Below are positions 22,400-34,203 of a stretch of 64,000 nt of DNA, in pieces (the stretch's first letter is position 1; every line of letters starts with the position of its first letter). The position numbers were made by a program, and so were the translations under genes. The DNA comes from Pseudomonas reactans (GTDB lineage: Bacteria > Pseudomonadota > Gammaproteobacteria > Pseudomonadales > Pseudomonadaceae), in assembly GCF_013385825.1 (NCBI RefSeq), contig NZ_JACAPG010000012.1:306298-370297 (forward strand), in the 5' to 3' direction. The notes under the pieces are model-generated. The model searched no databases, was not told where the DNA came from, and was given only the letters and a program-made list of their open reading frames with translations.

Positions 22400-22619
22400 G
22401 GCCTGTCTCCTCATCAGGTTGTGTACCCATTCTGCTTATCACTCTAAGCCGCCCGCGTGACCAGGCTGTTACAACTCCTTTCAAAGTCACCGGTTCGAAT
22501 ACCCAGTCCACCAGAAACCGATACAAATTTCCAGCCAGGGGTTAGACCGATAGCCTCTAGGGTTAGGTATCGGCGGGCATAATTAACCTGACTCATTGTT
22601 ATTTACCCAAGTTCCCCCA

Positions 22620-24431
22620 ATGTTGAGTACAGGTTCCTCATTGGTGATGCCCTCCATGTTCTCAGTCCGTCAACGCCGCGCGATCCGCCTGGCCAGCCGC
22701 TTCATCGCGCCCTACCGCTGGCAGGCGCTCGGCGCCCTGTTGGCGCTGATCGTCACGGCCGGTATCACCTTGTCCATGGGGCAGGGCATCCGCCTGCTGG
22801 TGGATCAGGGCTTCATGACCCAATCCCCGCACTTGCTCAACCAGTCCATCGGCCTGTTCATGGTCCTGGTGCTGGGGCTGGCAGTGGGCACCTTCGCACG
22901 GTTTTATCTGGTGTCGTGGATCGGCGAGCGGGTGGTGGCGGACATCCGTCGGCAAGTGTTCAACCATTTGATCTACCTGCATCCAGGCTTTTACGAGAAC
23001 AATCGCAGTTCGGAGATCCAGTCGCGGCTGACCACCGACACCACGTTGCTGCAATCGGTGATCGGCTCGTCGTTATCACTGTTCCTGCGTAACGCCTTGA
23101 TGGTCATCGGCGGCATCGTGTTGCTGTTTGTCACCAACCCCAAACTCACCAGTATCGTGGTGGTGGCGTTGCCGTTGGTGCTGGCCCCGATACTCATTTT
23201 CGGCCGCCGGGTGCGCACCCTGTCGCGGCAAAGCCAGGACCGCATCGCCGACGTAGGCAGCTATGTGTCCGAGACCCTCGGCCAGATCAAGACCGTGCAG
23301 GCCTACAACCACCAGGTGCAGGACGAGCAGCGTTTCGCCGTGACCGTGGAAGACGCCTTCACCACTGCGCGCAAACGCATCACCCAGCGCGCCTGGCTGA
23401 TTACCCTGGTGATCATGCTGGTGCTCGGTGCCGTGGGTGTGATGCTGTGGGTCGGCGGCATGGACGTGATCAGTGGGCGCATATCCGGCGGTGAGCTGGC
23501 GGCGTTCGTGTTCTACAGCCTGATCGTCGGCAGCGCCGTCGGCACCCTGAGCGAAGTGCTCGGTGAGTTGCAACGCGCTGCCGGCGCCGCTGAGCGGATT
23601 GGCGAGCTGTTGCAGTCGAGCAACGAAATCCAGGCGCCGAGCGCAGGCACCGTCCAATTGCCCGCCCGTGTCAGCGGCCGCATGGAGCTGCAAGACCTGC
23701 GGTTTTCCTATCCCTCACGGCCGGACAGCTACGCCATCGACGGCCTAAACCTGACCATCAATGCCGGCGAAACCCTCGCGCTGGTGGGCCCCTCCGGCGC
23801 GGGTAAATCGACGATTTTTGACTTGCTGCTGCGCTTCTACGACCCCCAGCAAGGCCGCATCCTGCTCGAAGGCCACCCGCTGACCGAACTCGACCCCATG
23901 GACCTGCGTCGTCACTTCGCCCTGGTGTCCCAGAGCCCGGCGCTGTTCTTCGGCAGCGTCGAAGACAACATCCGCTACGGCAACCCGACCGCCACTCGGG
24001 AACAGGTCGAAGCCGCTGCTCGCATCGCCCATGCCCACGACTTCATCCTGCAAATGCCCGACGGCTACCAGACCCACCTCGGCGACGGCGGCATGGGCCT
24101 CTCCGGCGGCCAACGCCAACGCCTGGCCATCGCCCGCGCGCTGCTGGTGGACGCGCCGATCCTGCTGCTCGACGAAGCCACCAGTGCCCTCGATGCCCAG
24201 AGTGAACACTTGATCCAGCAAGCGCTGCCGCAGTTGATGCAAGGGCGCACCACCCTGGTGATCGCCCATCGACTGGCCACGGTGAAGAACGCCGACCGGA
24301 TCGCGGTGATGGACCAGGGCAAGTTGGTGGCGGTGGGCACGCATCAGCAGTTGATTGCGAGCAATGCGTTGTATGCGCGATTGGCGGCGTTGCAGTTCAG
24401 TGATGGGCTTGAAGAACACGCATCACACTAA
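22620..24431 (+). CDS. ABC half-transporter (MsbA/BmrA-like exporter)
   Basis: The roughly 603-residue protein has six membrane helices in residues about 25-330 and an ATPase domain after about 350. Walker A is GPSGAGKS, the Q-loop VSQSPALFF, the signature LSGGQRQRLAIARALL, Walker B ILLLDEATSALD, and the switch His is in VIAHRLATV. The domain fusion and length fit homodimeric lipid or drug exporters. The start is uncertain: ATG 22620 is used, TTG 22596 and ATGs at 22647-22660 are possible. Substrate unknown. Confidence 0.88.
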   Translation: MLSTGSSLVMPSMFSVRQRRAIRLASRFIAPYRWQALGALLALIVTAGITLSMGQGIRLLVDQGFMTQSPHLLNQSIGLFMVLVLGLAVGTFARFYLVSWIGERVVADIRRQVFNHLIYLHPGFYENNRSSEIQSRLTTDTTLLQSVIGSSLSLFLRNALMVIGGIVLLFVTNPKLTSIVVVALPLVLAPILIFGRRVRTLSRQSQDRIADVGSYVSETLGQIKTVQAYNHQVQDEQRFAVTVEDAFTTARKRITQRAWLITLVIMLVLGAVGVMLWVGGMDVISGRISGGELAAFVFYSLIVGSAVGTLSEVLGELQRAAGAAERIGELLQSSNEIQAPSAGTVQLPARVSGRMELQDLRFSYPSRPDSYAIDGLNLTINAGETLALVGPSGAGKSTIFDLLLRFYDPQQGRILLEGHPLTELDPMDLRRHFALVSQSPALFFGSVEDNIRYGNPTATREQVEAAARIAHAHDFILQMPDGYQTHLGDGGMGLSGGQRQRLAIARALLVDAPILLLDEATSALDAQSEHLIQQALPQLMQGRTTLVIAHRLATVKNADRIAVMDQGKLVAVGTHQQLIASNALYARLAALQFSDGLEEHASH

Positions 24432-24443
24432 AGTACAGTCCAT

Positions 24444-24474
24444 AAAAAATGCCCGCATTTCTCAATGCGGGCAT
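24444..24474 (-). terminator. Intrinsic terminator for the slt transcript
   Basis: GCCCGCATT/AATGCGGGC stem. A run of six A on its left gives a U tract in minus-strand RNA only. Confidence 0.75.
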
Positions 24475-24483
24475 CGATGTCTC

Positions 24484-24583
24484 TGTAGGAGCGAGCTTGC
24501 TCGCGAAAAACGTCAACGATAACGTAGCTATCCTGGTTTTAAGCGGCGTCCTCAGGTTTTTCGCGAGCAAGCTCGCTCTTACA
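24484..24583. repeat. REPIN (inverted REP pair)
   Basis: Core GGAGCGAGCTTGCTCGCGAA arms with one mismatch, about 46-nt centre. It lies between the convergent ABC transporter and slt genes. Confidence 0.9.
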
Positions 24584-24590
24584 TAGTGGC

Positions 24591-26519
24591 CTACTGATCA
24601 TCAAAATACCGCTCATGCCAATCCACCAGCGGCTGTGGTGAATTGAGCTTCTGCCCGTAGATCACCGAATAAGACAGCACGTTCTGCACATACTGGCGGG
24701 TTTCGTCGAACGGGATGCTTTCCACCCACACGTCGAAACTCAGGTGGTCCGCGCCGCGCAGCCACTGGCGTACACGGCCGGGACCGGCGTTGTAGGCGGC
24801 AGAGGCGAGTACGCGGTTGCCGTTGAACTGGCTGTGCACCTGGCTCAGGTAGGCGGCGCCGAGCTGGATGTTCTTGTCCGGGTCCAGCACTTGGGCCGGG
24901 GAGGCCAGGGGGATGCTGAACTTGCGCGCGGTTTCCTTGGCAGTGCCAGGCATCAGTTGCATCAGGCCACTGGCACCGACGCCGGAGCGGGCGTCGTCCA
25001 TGAAGGCACTTTCCTGACGGGTAATTGCGAACACCCAGCTGGAATGCAGGCCGCGCACCTTGGCTTCACGCACCAGCGTGTCGCGGTGCGCCATCGGGAA
25101 GCGGATGTCCAGGTCATCCCAGTACTGCGCTTGGCTGATGGTGCGGATCGCTGGGAAGTACCACTTCATGTCATAGGCCAGCTTGGCCTGGGCGACCATC
25201 TCGTCACGGTTGAAGTGACGGCTGACGTGGTACCACTCACGACGGCCATCGACGATCTGGCCACGGGCATAGAATTCCAGCGCACGGCGTACGCCCGGAG
25301 TGTTGCGCACTTTGTTGACCAGCGCCTGGCTCATCAGTAGCGGTTTGTTCTTCAACTGATACGGGGCTTTGGAGCGATCTGCCGCAAGGAAACCGTAGAA
25401 GTCACGCTCTTGTGCCAGGTTCTTGTACAACACCAGTGCTTGGGGGTTCTTCGGCTCGGCCAGCTCCAGGCTGCGGGCCTGCCAGTAGCGCCAGCGGTTG
25501 GTGGTCGCCAAGTCCTGTGGGAGTTTGCGGGTCAACTGGTAGGCATCTTCCCAACGTGCCAGGCGCAGCAGCAAGCGCAGGCGCCATTCGGAGACGGTGT
25601 TGTCGCGCAACTCGGGATCGTACTTTGTCATCACTTCAAGGGCGCGGGGGTCATAGCGCTTGGCCAACGTCAGGCCGATTTCCCGGGCGATCGACACTTT
25701 TTCGTCACGGGAGAAGTGCATGCTGCTGGCGTAGCCGTCGAGCAGGGCCATGGCCTTGTCCGGATCCTGGCGGGCCAGGCGACGCAAGCCCAGGCCCACG
25801 GCGTCCGACATGGCCTCGGTAGCCGGCAGGAAGCGTGACGGGTCGCTGAGCATGTCGGGCTTTTGCGCCACGTCCACCATCAGGCGGCCTTGGGCGCCGA
25901 GGGTGGGCAGCGTTTTCACCAGGCTGTTGGCGAGTGCGTAGTTGCGCGCTTCGGCGGCGAGTTTGGCGCGGTCCCAGATCTTCTGTTCGGTGAGCTGCCC
26001 GTCAGCCGCCCATTGGCCGAAGGTGGCATCGCAGGCAGCCGGTTGAGACTTGCCGGTCATCCAGAGCTTTTCGGTGGTCTTGTAGCCTTCGGCTTTCAGG
26101 TTGTGGGTGAGCTGGTACTGGCCCTGAAGGCAGTCCAGCTCAACGAAATTGAGCTTGGTGTCGTAGTACTTTTCAAAGGTCTGCCAATCGCCACGCTCGG
26201 CCAGCCAGCGCAACCAGCGCAGCTTCATCCAGTTGGCCTGGGGCAGGTCGCCGTTTTTGGCGAGGAACTGCTCGATTTCCTGGTTGCTCGCGGTTTTCAG
26301 GCGCGCCGTCAGTTCGTCGTAGGCCAGGTAAGGCGTCAGCGGGTAATCGGCCAGGGCCTGGCTGTATTGCATGTACGGGCCGGTATCGCCCTTGGCCAAG
26401 GCGCGTTTGGCTTCATCGTAATATTGACGTTGGGTGGTGAGGTCCACGGCCTGGGCGGATTGAACGGCGGTGGCGGAAAGAAGCAGAGAAGATAAAAAGC
26501 TGAAAAGGCGACTGCGCAT
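24591..26519 (-). CDS. slt: Soluble lytic murein transglycosylase
   Basis: The 642-residue periplasmic enzyme cleaves peptidoglycan glycan strands to 1,6-anhydromuropeptides. A signal peptide covers residues 1-24 (ending AQA). The superhelical U and L domains follow. The lysozyme-like C-terminal domain holds the catalytic Glu in AITRQESAFM, then GASGLMQLMPGTAKE and AAYNAGPGRVRQW. ATG 26519 gives a proper signal peptide; an upstream ATG in the same frame would bury it. Its products are substrates of NagZ, encoded further along. Confidence 0.93.
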   Translation of the reverse strand: MRSRLFSFLSSLLLSATAVQSAQAVDLTTQRQYYDEAKRALAKGDTGPYMQYSQALADYPLTPYLAYDELTARLKTASNQEIEQFLAKNGDLPQANWMKLRWLRWLAERGDWQTFEKYYDTKLNFVELDCLQGQYQLTHNLKAEGYKTTEKLWMTGKSQPAACDATFGQWAADGQLTEQKIWDRAKLAAEARNYALANSLVKTLPTLGAQGRLMVDVAQKPDMLSDPSRFLPATEAMSDAVGLGLRRLARQDPDKAMALLDGYASSMHFSRDEKVSIAREIGLTLAKRYDPRALEVMTKYDPELRDNTVSEWRLRLLLRLARWEDAYQLTRKLPQDLATTNRWRYWQARSLELAEPKNPQALVLYKNLAQERDFYGFLAADRSKAPYQLKNKPLLMSQALVNKVRNTPGVRRALEFYARGQIVDGRREWYHVSRHFNRDEMVAQAKLAYDMKWYFPAIRTISQAQYWDDLDIRFPMAHRDTLVREAKVRGLHSSWVFAITRQESAFMDDARSGVGASGLMQLMPGTAKETARKFSIPLASPAQVLDPDKNIQLGAAYLSQVHSQFNGNRVLASAAYNAGPGRVRQWLRGADHLSFDVWVESIPFDETRQYVQNVLSYSVIYGQKLNSPQPLVDWHERYFDDQ

Positions 26520-26732
26520 GAGACGTCCGTGCAGAGGAATCTGGACAAGTGCCGACGTCGTCGACACTGATTGCCCCTAGCTTAGCCTTTTGCCCGACGC
26601 AGACGAAAGCTTTGCTGGGCGGTTCGTTCAAGTTCGTTGGAAATGTCCTACAGAACGTGTCGGCAACGAAAATGCCAGCCGCATCCCACCCCTAACTCAG
26701 GTAGAATGCGCGCCCAGTTTTTGGAGAAGCGT

Positions 26733-28652
26733 ATGACCCTGCTCAAATTCAGCGATGTGTCCCTTGCTTTCGGCGCTATGCCGTTGTTGGACAAGGTGTC
26801 CTGGCAGATCGCCCGTGGTGAGCGGGTGTGCATCATCGGCCGCAACGGCACCGGCAAATCCAGCATGATGAAGCTGGTAAAAGGCGACCAGAAGCCCGAT
26901 GACGGCTCCGTATGGCGCGCGCCGGGCCTCAAGATCGGCGAATTGCCGCAAGAATTGCCGGTGGCCGACGGACGGACAGTGTTCGACGTGGTTGCCGAAG
27001 GCCTCGACGGCGTGGGCGCACTGCTCGCCGAATACCATCACCTGGCGCAGAACTGCGTCACCGAAGACGACCTGAACAAGCTGATGCACGTCCAGCAAGA
27101 CCTCGAAGCCCGTGATGGCTGGCGCTTGCAGCAACTGGTCGACAGCACCTTGAGCCGCCTGCAACTGCCGGCCGACAAGACCCTCGCCGAGTTGTCCGGC
27201 GGCTGGCGTCGCCGCGTGCTGCTGGCCCAAGCCTTGGTGTCCGAGCCGGATCTGCTGCTGCTCGACGAACCGACCAACCACCTGGACATTGGCGCGATTG
27301 CCTGGCTGGAAGAAGCCCTCAAGGAATTCCAGGGCGCCGTGCTGTTCATCACGCACGACCGTTCCTTCCTGCAGAACCTGGCGACCCGCATCCTCGAACT
27401 GGACCGTGGTGGCCTGATCGACTGGAACGGCGACTACGCCAGCTTCCTGGTGCACAAGGAAGCTGCGCTGGCCGCCGAAGAGACCGCCAACGCGCTGTTC
27501 GACAAGAAGCTGGCCCAGGAAGAAGTCTGGATCCGCCAGGGCATCAAGGCCCGTCGTACCCGTAACGAAGGCCGCGTAAGGGCTTTGAAAGCGCTGCGTG
27601 TCGAGCGTAGCGAACGCCGCGAGCGCACCGGCAAAGCGAATATCCAGCTGGACACCGCCGACAAGTCGGGCAAGCAAGTGATGGTGCTGGAGAACGTCAG
27701 CTTCCATCACCCGGACGGCCCGTTCCTGATCAAGGACTTCTCCATGGTCCTGCAGCGCGGCGACCGTATCGGCCTGCTGGGCGCCAACGGCACCGGCAAG
27801 ACCACCTTGCTCAAGCTGATGCTCAGCGGACTGCAGCCGACCAGCGGCACCGTGGAAGAGGGCACGCGCATTGACGTGGCCTACTTCGACCAGTTGCGCC
27901 ATCAGTTGGACCTGGAAAAGACCGTGATCGACAACGTTGCCGAAGGCCGCGACTTTATCGACATCGACGGCCAGAGCCGCCACGTGCTCAGCTACCTGGG
28001 CGACTTCCTGTTCAGCCCGCAGCGTGCACGTACCCCGGTGAAAGCCTTGTCCGGTGGCGAGCGTGCGCGCCTGCTGCTGGCCAAGCTGTTCAGCAAGCCG
28101 GCCAACCTGCTGGTGCTCGATGAACCGACCAACGACCTCGACGTGGAAACCCTCGAACTGTTGGAAGAGGTGCTGCTGACCTTCAACGGCACTGTGCTGA
28201 TGGTGAGTCACGACCGGGCATTCCTCGACAACGTGGTCACCAGCACCCTGGTCTTCGAAGGTGAAGGCAAGGTGCGTGAATACGTCGGTGGTTACCAGGA
28301 CTGGCTGCGCCAGGGCGGCTCGCCGCGCCTGCTGGGTGTGACCGAGAGCAAGTCTGGCAAGGCCGACTTGAACTCGGCGGTGGTGGCCCCAGTGGCGGCG
28401 GCTGCGCCGGCTGTAGAGGCGGCTCCGGTGGGCAAGAAGAAGCTCAGCTACAAGCTGCAGCGTGAGCTGGAAGCCTTGCCGGGTGATATCGAGGCCAAGG
28501 AACAGCAGATTGCCGCCGTCGAAGCGGACATGGCTGACGCCGGTTTCTACCTGCGTCCGGCGGCGGAAACCGCCAAGGTCATCGCCTCCCTGGAGAAACT
28601 GAACCAGGAGCTGGAAGTGCTGGTTGAGCGTTGGGCCGAGTTGGATGCCTGA
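26733..28652 (+). CDS. uup: ABC-F family ATPase Uup
   Basis: The 639-residue soluble protein has two ABC domains: Walker A motifs IGRNGTGKS and LGANGTGKT, signatures LSGGWRRR and LSGGERAR, and Walker B LLLLDEPTNHLD and LLVLDEPTNDLD. An Arg/Lys-rich linker (EVWIRQGIKARRTRNEGR) joins them, and the C terminus is a coiled coil of about 80 residues that distinguishes Uup from EttA. ABC-F proteins act on ribosomes; Uup is linked to precise transposon excision and ribosome assembly. GGAG precedes ATG 26733. Confidence 0.93.
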   Translation: MTLLKFSDVSLAFGAMPLLDKVSWQIARGERVCIIGRNGTGKSSMMKLVKGDQKPDDGSVWRAPGLKIGELPQELPVADGRTVFDVVAEGLDGVGALLAEYHHLAQNCVTEDDLNKLMHVQQDLEARDGWRLQQLVDSTLSRLQLPADKTLAELSGGWRRRVLLAQALVSEPDLLLLDEPTNHLDIGAIAWLEEALKEFQGAVLFITHDRSFLQNLATRILELDRGGLIDWNGDYASFLVHKEAALAAEETANALFDKKLAQEEVWIRQGIKARRTRNEGRVRALKALRVERSERRERTGKANIQLDTADKSGKQVMVLENVSFHHPDGPFLIKDFSMVLQRGDRIGLLGANGTGKTTLLKLMLSGLQPTSGTVEEGTRIDVAYFDQLRHQLDLEKTVIDNVAEGRDFIDIDGQSRHVLSYLGDFLFSPQRARTPVKALSGGERARLLLAKLFSKPANLLVLDEPTNDLDVETLELLEEVLLTFNGTVLMVSHDRAFLDNVVTSTLVFEGEGKVREYVGGYQDWLRQGGSPRLLGVTESKSGKADLNSAVVAPVAAAAPAVEAAPVGKKKLSYKLQRELEALPGDIEAKEQQIAAVEADMADAGFYLRPAAETAKVIASLEKLNQELEVLVERWAELDA

Positions 28653-28668
28653 GTGAATCCAGTGCATT

Positions 28669-28707
28669 AAAAAACCCGGTGCTCATCTGATGAGCACCGG
28701 GTTTTTT
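28669..28707. terminator. Bidirectional intrinsic terminator after uup
   Basis: Perfect 12-bp stem with a CTG loop, six A on the left and six T on the right. It can end uup and the uspA transcript. Confidence 0.92.
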
Positions 28708-28736
28708 ATATGAAATGCGCTTCAACTGTAGGAGCT

Positions 28737-28816
28737 GGCTTGCCAGCGATTGCATTCTGTCAGTTGATACATGTGCTGGCTGACACTCCGCTATCGCTGG
28801 CAAGCCAGCTCCTACA
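28737..28816. repeat. REPIN (inverted REP pair)
   Basis: 24-bp perfect arms 28737-28760 and 28793-28816 with core GGAGCTGGCTTGCCAGCGAT, between the convergent genes uup and uspA. Confidence 0.9.
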
Positions 28817-28823
28817 GGGGGAT

Positions 28824-29264
28824 TTATGAGGCTTTGTTCAGTTTGACGGCCAGCACATCGCACGGCGCACCGTGCAGCACGTCATTGGCTGTAGAACCCA
28901 GCAACAATGCCAAACCGTGACGGCCATGGCTGCCGACCACGATCAGGTCACAACCCTTTTCCTTGGCCAGATGATGGATTTCCTGGCGCGGTTGGCCGTA
29001 GGTGAGGTGGCAGTCTTCCTTTTTCAAGTGCGGGTATTTGAGAATCAAACGGTCGAGGCGCTCTTTGGCCTGATCGAACTGTTGTTGCTGCAACTGGGAA
29101 AGATCCATCGGCACGTCACCGCCAAAGGCCATGGCCATGGGCTCGACGATATGCACCAGCGACAGTATGGCGCCATTGGCCAATGCTGACTCCTGCGCGC
29201 GCTTGATCACTGGATCGCACTCTTCGGTCAGATCAACAGCGACCAGAATATGTTGGTAGGGCAT
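28824..29264 (-). CDS. Universal stress protein UspA family
   Basis: The 146-residue single Usp domain begins YQHILVAVDLTEECDPVIKRA. The nucleotide-binding loop appears as DLIVVGSHGRHGLALLLGSTANDVL, the G-2x-G-9x-G(S/T) pattern of ATP-binding members. GGAGG precedes ATG 29264; an in-frame ATG five codons upstream is less likely. The protein is cytosolic and probably induced by growth arrest, although no promoter is identified. Confidence 0.9.
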   Translation of the reverse strand: MPYQHILVAVDLTEECDPVIKRAQESALANGAILSLVHIVEPMAMAFGGDVPMDLSQLQQQQFDQAKERLDRLILKYPHLKKEDCHLTYGQPRQEIHHLAKEKGCDLIVVGSHGRHGLALLLGSTANDVLHGAPCDVLAVKLNKAS

Positions 29265-29369
29265 GAGGCGTTCCTCCAAGGGACTGCAATAAGTTCAGTA
29301 TGGCTGCTTTCAAGCGGATGGGGTTGCGTCAGGTCAAATCCGCTCATCTAGAAATTCGGGAGTACACAT

Positions 29370-29807
29370 ATGACGGTCTGGATAGTGGTGTCAATCCTTG
29401 TGGTGGTTCTGAGCCCTCTGGCATGGCTGCGCCCGTCGCGCCATCAGAGCGGGCGCATGGCCCTGCGTATGGAGGCACGCCGCATTGGCCTGGCCATGCA
29501 GTTGTCGCCCCAGGAATGGCCGCATTGGCTCAAGCAAGAGCCGCCGAGCCCGTGCGCGCAGTATTGCCGGCCACGACGCGGCAGCACGCCGGCGATCTGG
29601 AGTTACTGGCAGTTGGAGCCGGGGGTATGGGTGAATCAGTGGCGTGAAGTCTGCACTGATGAAAAGTTGTTGCCGTATTTTGCGAAGCTGCCGGACAACG
29701 TCTACAAGATCGAGGCGGACAAGCAGATGATCGCTCTGTATTGGGGTGAGAAGGGTGAGCCCAGCGTCCTGAAGGATATCGATACGCTGCTTAAAGCCCT
29801 GGCCTGA
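29370..29807 (+). CDS. Small membrane-anchored protein of unknown function
   Basis: The 145-residue protein has one N-terminal membrane segment (about residues 3-20), then a basic region and a globular part with IWSYWQLEPGVWVNQWREV and a helical C terminus. There is no catalytic motif. CGGGAG is spaced correctly before ATG 29370. It is divergent from uspA (105 bp between starts). Pseudomonas homologues are uncharacterised. Confidence 0.75.
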   Translation: MTVWIVVSILVVVLSPLAWLRPSRHQSGRMALRMEARRIGLAMQLSPQEWPHWLKQEPPSPCAQYCRPRRGSTPAIWSYWQLEPGVWVNQWREVCTDEKLLPYFAKLPDNVYKIEADKQMIALYWGEKGEPSVLKDIDTLLKALA

Positions 29808-29818
29808 GAGCGGCTCTC

Positions 29819-29918
29819 TGTAGGAGCGAGCTTGCTCGCGAAAAGCCCGAGGGCGCCGCATTAACCCAGATGCGCTGCGTTATCGTTGACGATTTTCGCG
29901 AGCAAGCTCGCTCCTACA
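29819..29918. repeat. REPIN (inverted REP pair)
   Basis: Core GGAGCGAGCTTGCTCGCGAA arms; the centre is the reverse complement of the centres of the other REPINs of this class, so this copy lies in the opposite orientation. Confidence 0.9.
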
Positions 29919-29931
29919 GAAACGCTGGGCA

Positions 29932-30028
29932 ATAAAAAGCCCGACATCATCATCGGGCTGGAGTTGGCCAGGCAGGCCGGTAATTCTGTGTTCCCTGCGT
30001 CGGATATTCATCCAGGCGCGGTACGGTT
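29932..30028 (-). ncRNA. Probable small RNA (RgsA-like candidate)
   Basis: Seen in the sequence: an orphan intrinsic terminator on the minus strand (7-bp AGCCCGA/TCGGGCT stem, then TTTT, 29932-29959), preceded by a stretch that folds into compact hairpins (GGAT-GAAT-ATCC and GGCCTGCCTGGCC). About 7 nt before the presumed 5' end is GCTACGCTA (30042-30034), matching the sigma-S -10 pattern KCTAYRCT. No minus-strand gene in this region needs the terminator. A GacA-like palindrome (30256-30273) lies about 235 bp upstream. This combination fits RgsA, a sigma-S- and Gac-linked Pseudomonas small RNA, but I cannot compare sequences here, so the name is only a suggestion. The 5' end is estimated from the -10 box. 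Confidence 0.55.
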
Positions 30029-30033
30029 GTCGC

Positions 30034-30042
30034 TAGCGTAGC
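30034..30042 (-). promoter_or_regulatory. Sigma-S-like -10 element of the candidate small RNA
   Basis: On the minus strand the bases read GCTACGCTA, agreeing with KCTAYRCT of sigma-S promoters. No good -35 hexamer is seen, as is common for sigma-S. Confidence 0.5.
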
Positions 30043-30226
30043 GGCATATCCCGTTCTGTACAGCCCTTTCCCACATCTTTTACCTTATTGATTTCGTGAA
30101 TAGTTGAATATTGACGAGTCGCGGGCTTAGGGTTGGGGTTCTGAAATGACTGGAAAGTCGCGTTTTTCCTAGCCTTTCGAGCGATTGACAATTGCCCGGA
30201 ATTGGATGAAGGTGGCGTACCCAAAT

Positions 30227-30253
30227 CAAACGGGCGTATGAATTGAGCGTTTG
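30227..30253. promoter_or_regulatory. Candidate double PsrA operator upstream of fadB
   Basis: Two overlapping sites of the form (C/G)AAAC-N4-GTTT(G/C) share one base: CAAAC-GGGC-GTATG (one mismatch) and GAATT-GAGC-GTTTG (two mismatches). The arrangement is identical to that in the psrA promoter (39473-39499). PsrA is known to repress the fadBA5 operon of P. aeruginosa, of which this fadBA is the apparent orthologue. Confidence 0.55.
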
Positions 30254-30255
30254 TC

Positions 30256-30273
30256 TGTCAGACCGCTCATACA
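30256..30273. promoter_or_regulatory. GacA-like palindrome (TGTMAG-N6-CWTACA type)
   Basis: TGTCAG-ACCGCT-CATACA matches the GacA upstream activating sequence TGTAAG-N6-CTTACA at 10 of 12 fixed positions with the exact six-base spacer. It is 3 bp from the PsrA-like site, so it could serve the small RNA, fadB or neither. Confidence 0.45.
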
Positions 30274-30402
30274 GAATCCCGACTATCGCATTGGCGGGTG
30301 TGCCTGGCGGATTGGCGTGAACATTGGCGAATTCGTCAATGTCCAACCAGAGGCCAGCGTCCAATGTGTACTGTTCAGCTTCCATATCGTGGAGATCAGT
30401 TG

Positions 30403-33755
<3,353 letters not shown>

Positions 33756-33773
33756 GCGTTGGGTTGACGGAAG

Positions 33774-33803
33774 CCGGGGCCCAGTGCCCCGGTTTTTGTT
33801 TTT
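33774..33803 (+). terminator. Intrinsic terminator of fadBA
   Basis: CCGGGGC/GCCCCGG stem with a CCAGT loop followed by TTTTTGTTTTT. Confidence 0.92.
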
Positions 33804-33852
33804 GGGTGGTTTTGTATTTTTTTTTTAACAAATTTTGTAAGGGGGCCAGAGC

Positions 33853-34089
33853 ATGAAAGTCGAACCAGGGCTCTACCAGCATTATAAAGGTCCGCAGTAC
33901 CGTGTTTTCAGTGTGGCGCGCCACTCCGAGACCGAAGAAGAAGTGGTGTTCTACCAAGCACTGTATGGCGATTACGGCTTTTGGGTGCGCCCGTTGAGCA
34001 TGTTTGTGGAGACCGTCGAAGTTGACGGCGAGCAGGTCCCGCGCTTTGCTTTGGTCCAGGCCGAACCCAGTCTTTTTTCAGGGCAATAA
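33853..34089 (+). CDS. DUF1653 family protein
   Basis: The 78-residue protein is almost entirely the DUF1653 motif: PGLYQHYKGPQYRVFSVARHSET, then EEVVFYQALYGDYGFWVRPLSMF. It is a small SH3-like beta fold, cytosolic, function unknown. ATG 33853 follows GGGGGCCAGAGC, a weak ribosome site. The gene stands alone between fadBA and topA. Confidence 0.85.
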   Translation: MKVEPGLYQHYKGPQYRVFSVARHSETEEEVVFYQALYGDYGFWVRPLSMFVETVEVDGEQVPRFALVQAEPSLFSGQ

Positions 34090-34203
34090 CGGCAGGTAGC
34101 GCAGAATGCTGCGCTTGACCTCACCTTGTTGCCACTATATATAGCGTTGCCGCGACAGGCGCCAACTGCCTTTCACTTCTCGAATTCAGGAATTTTCCGA
34201 TCC

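Noticed and set aside
22489..22513. GGTTCGAAT followed by CCACCA, like the 3' end of a tRNA
   Set aside because: The sequences around the loop do not form a T stem, and no acceptor, D or anticodon arm can be found upstream. Coincidence, or at most a relic.
30033..30385. Open frames of 63 and 101 codons on the minus strand upstream of fadB
   Set aside because: No ribosome sites, no recognisable protein sequence, and they overlap each other in different frames. The region is better explained by regulatory sites and a candidate small RNA.
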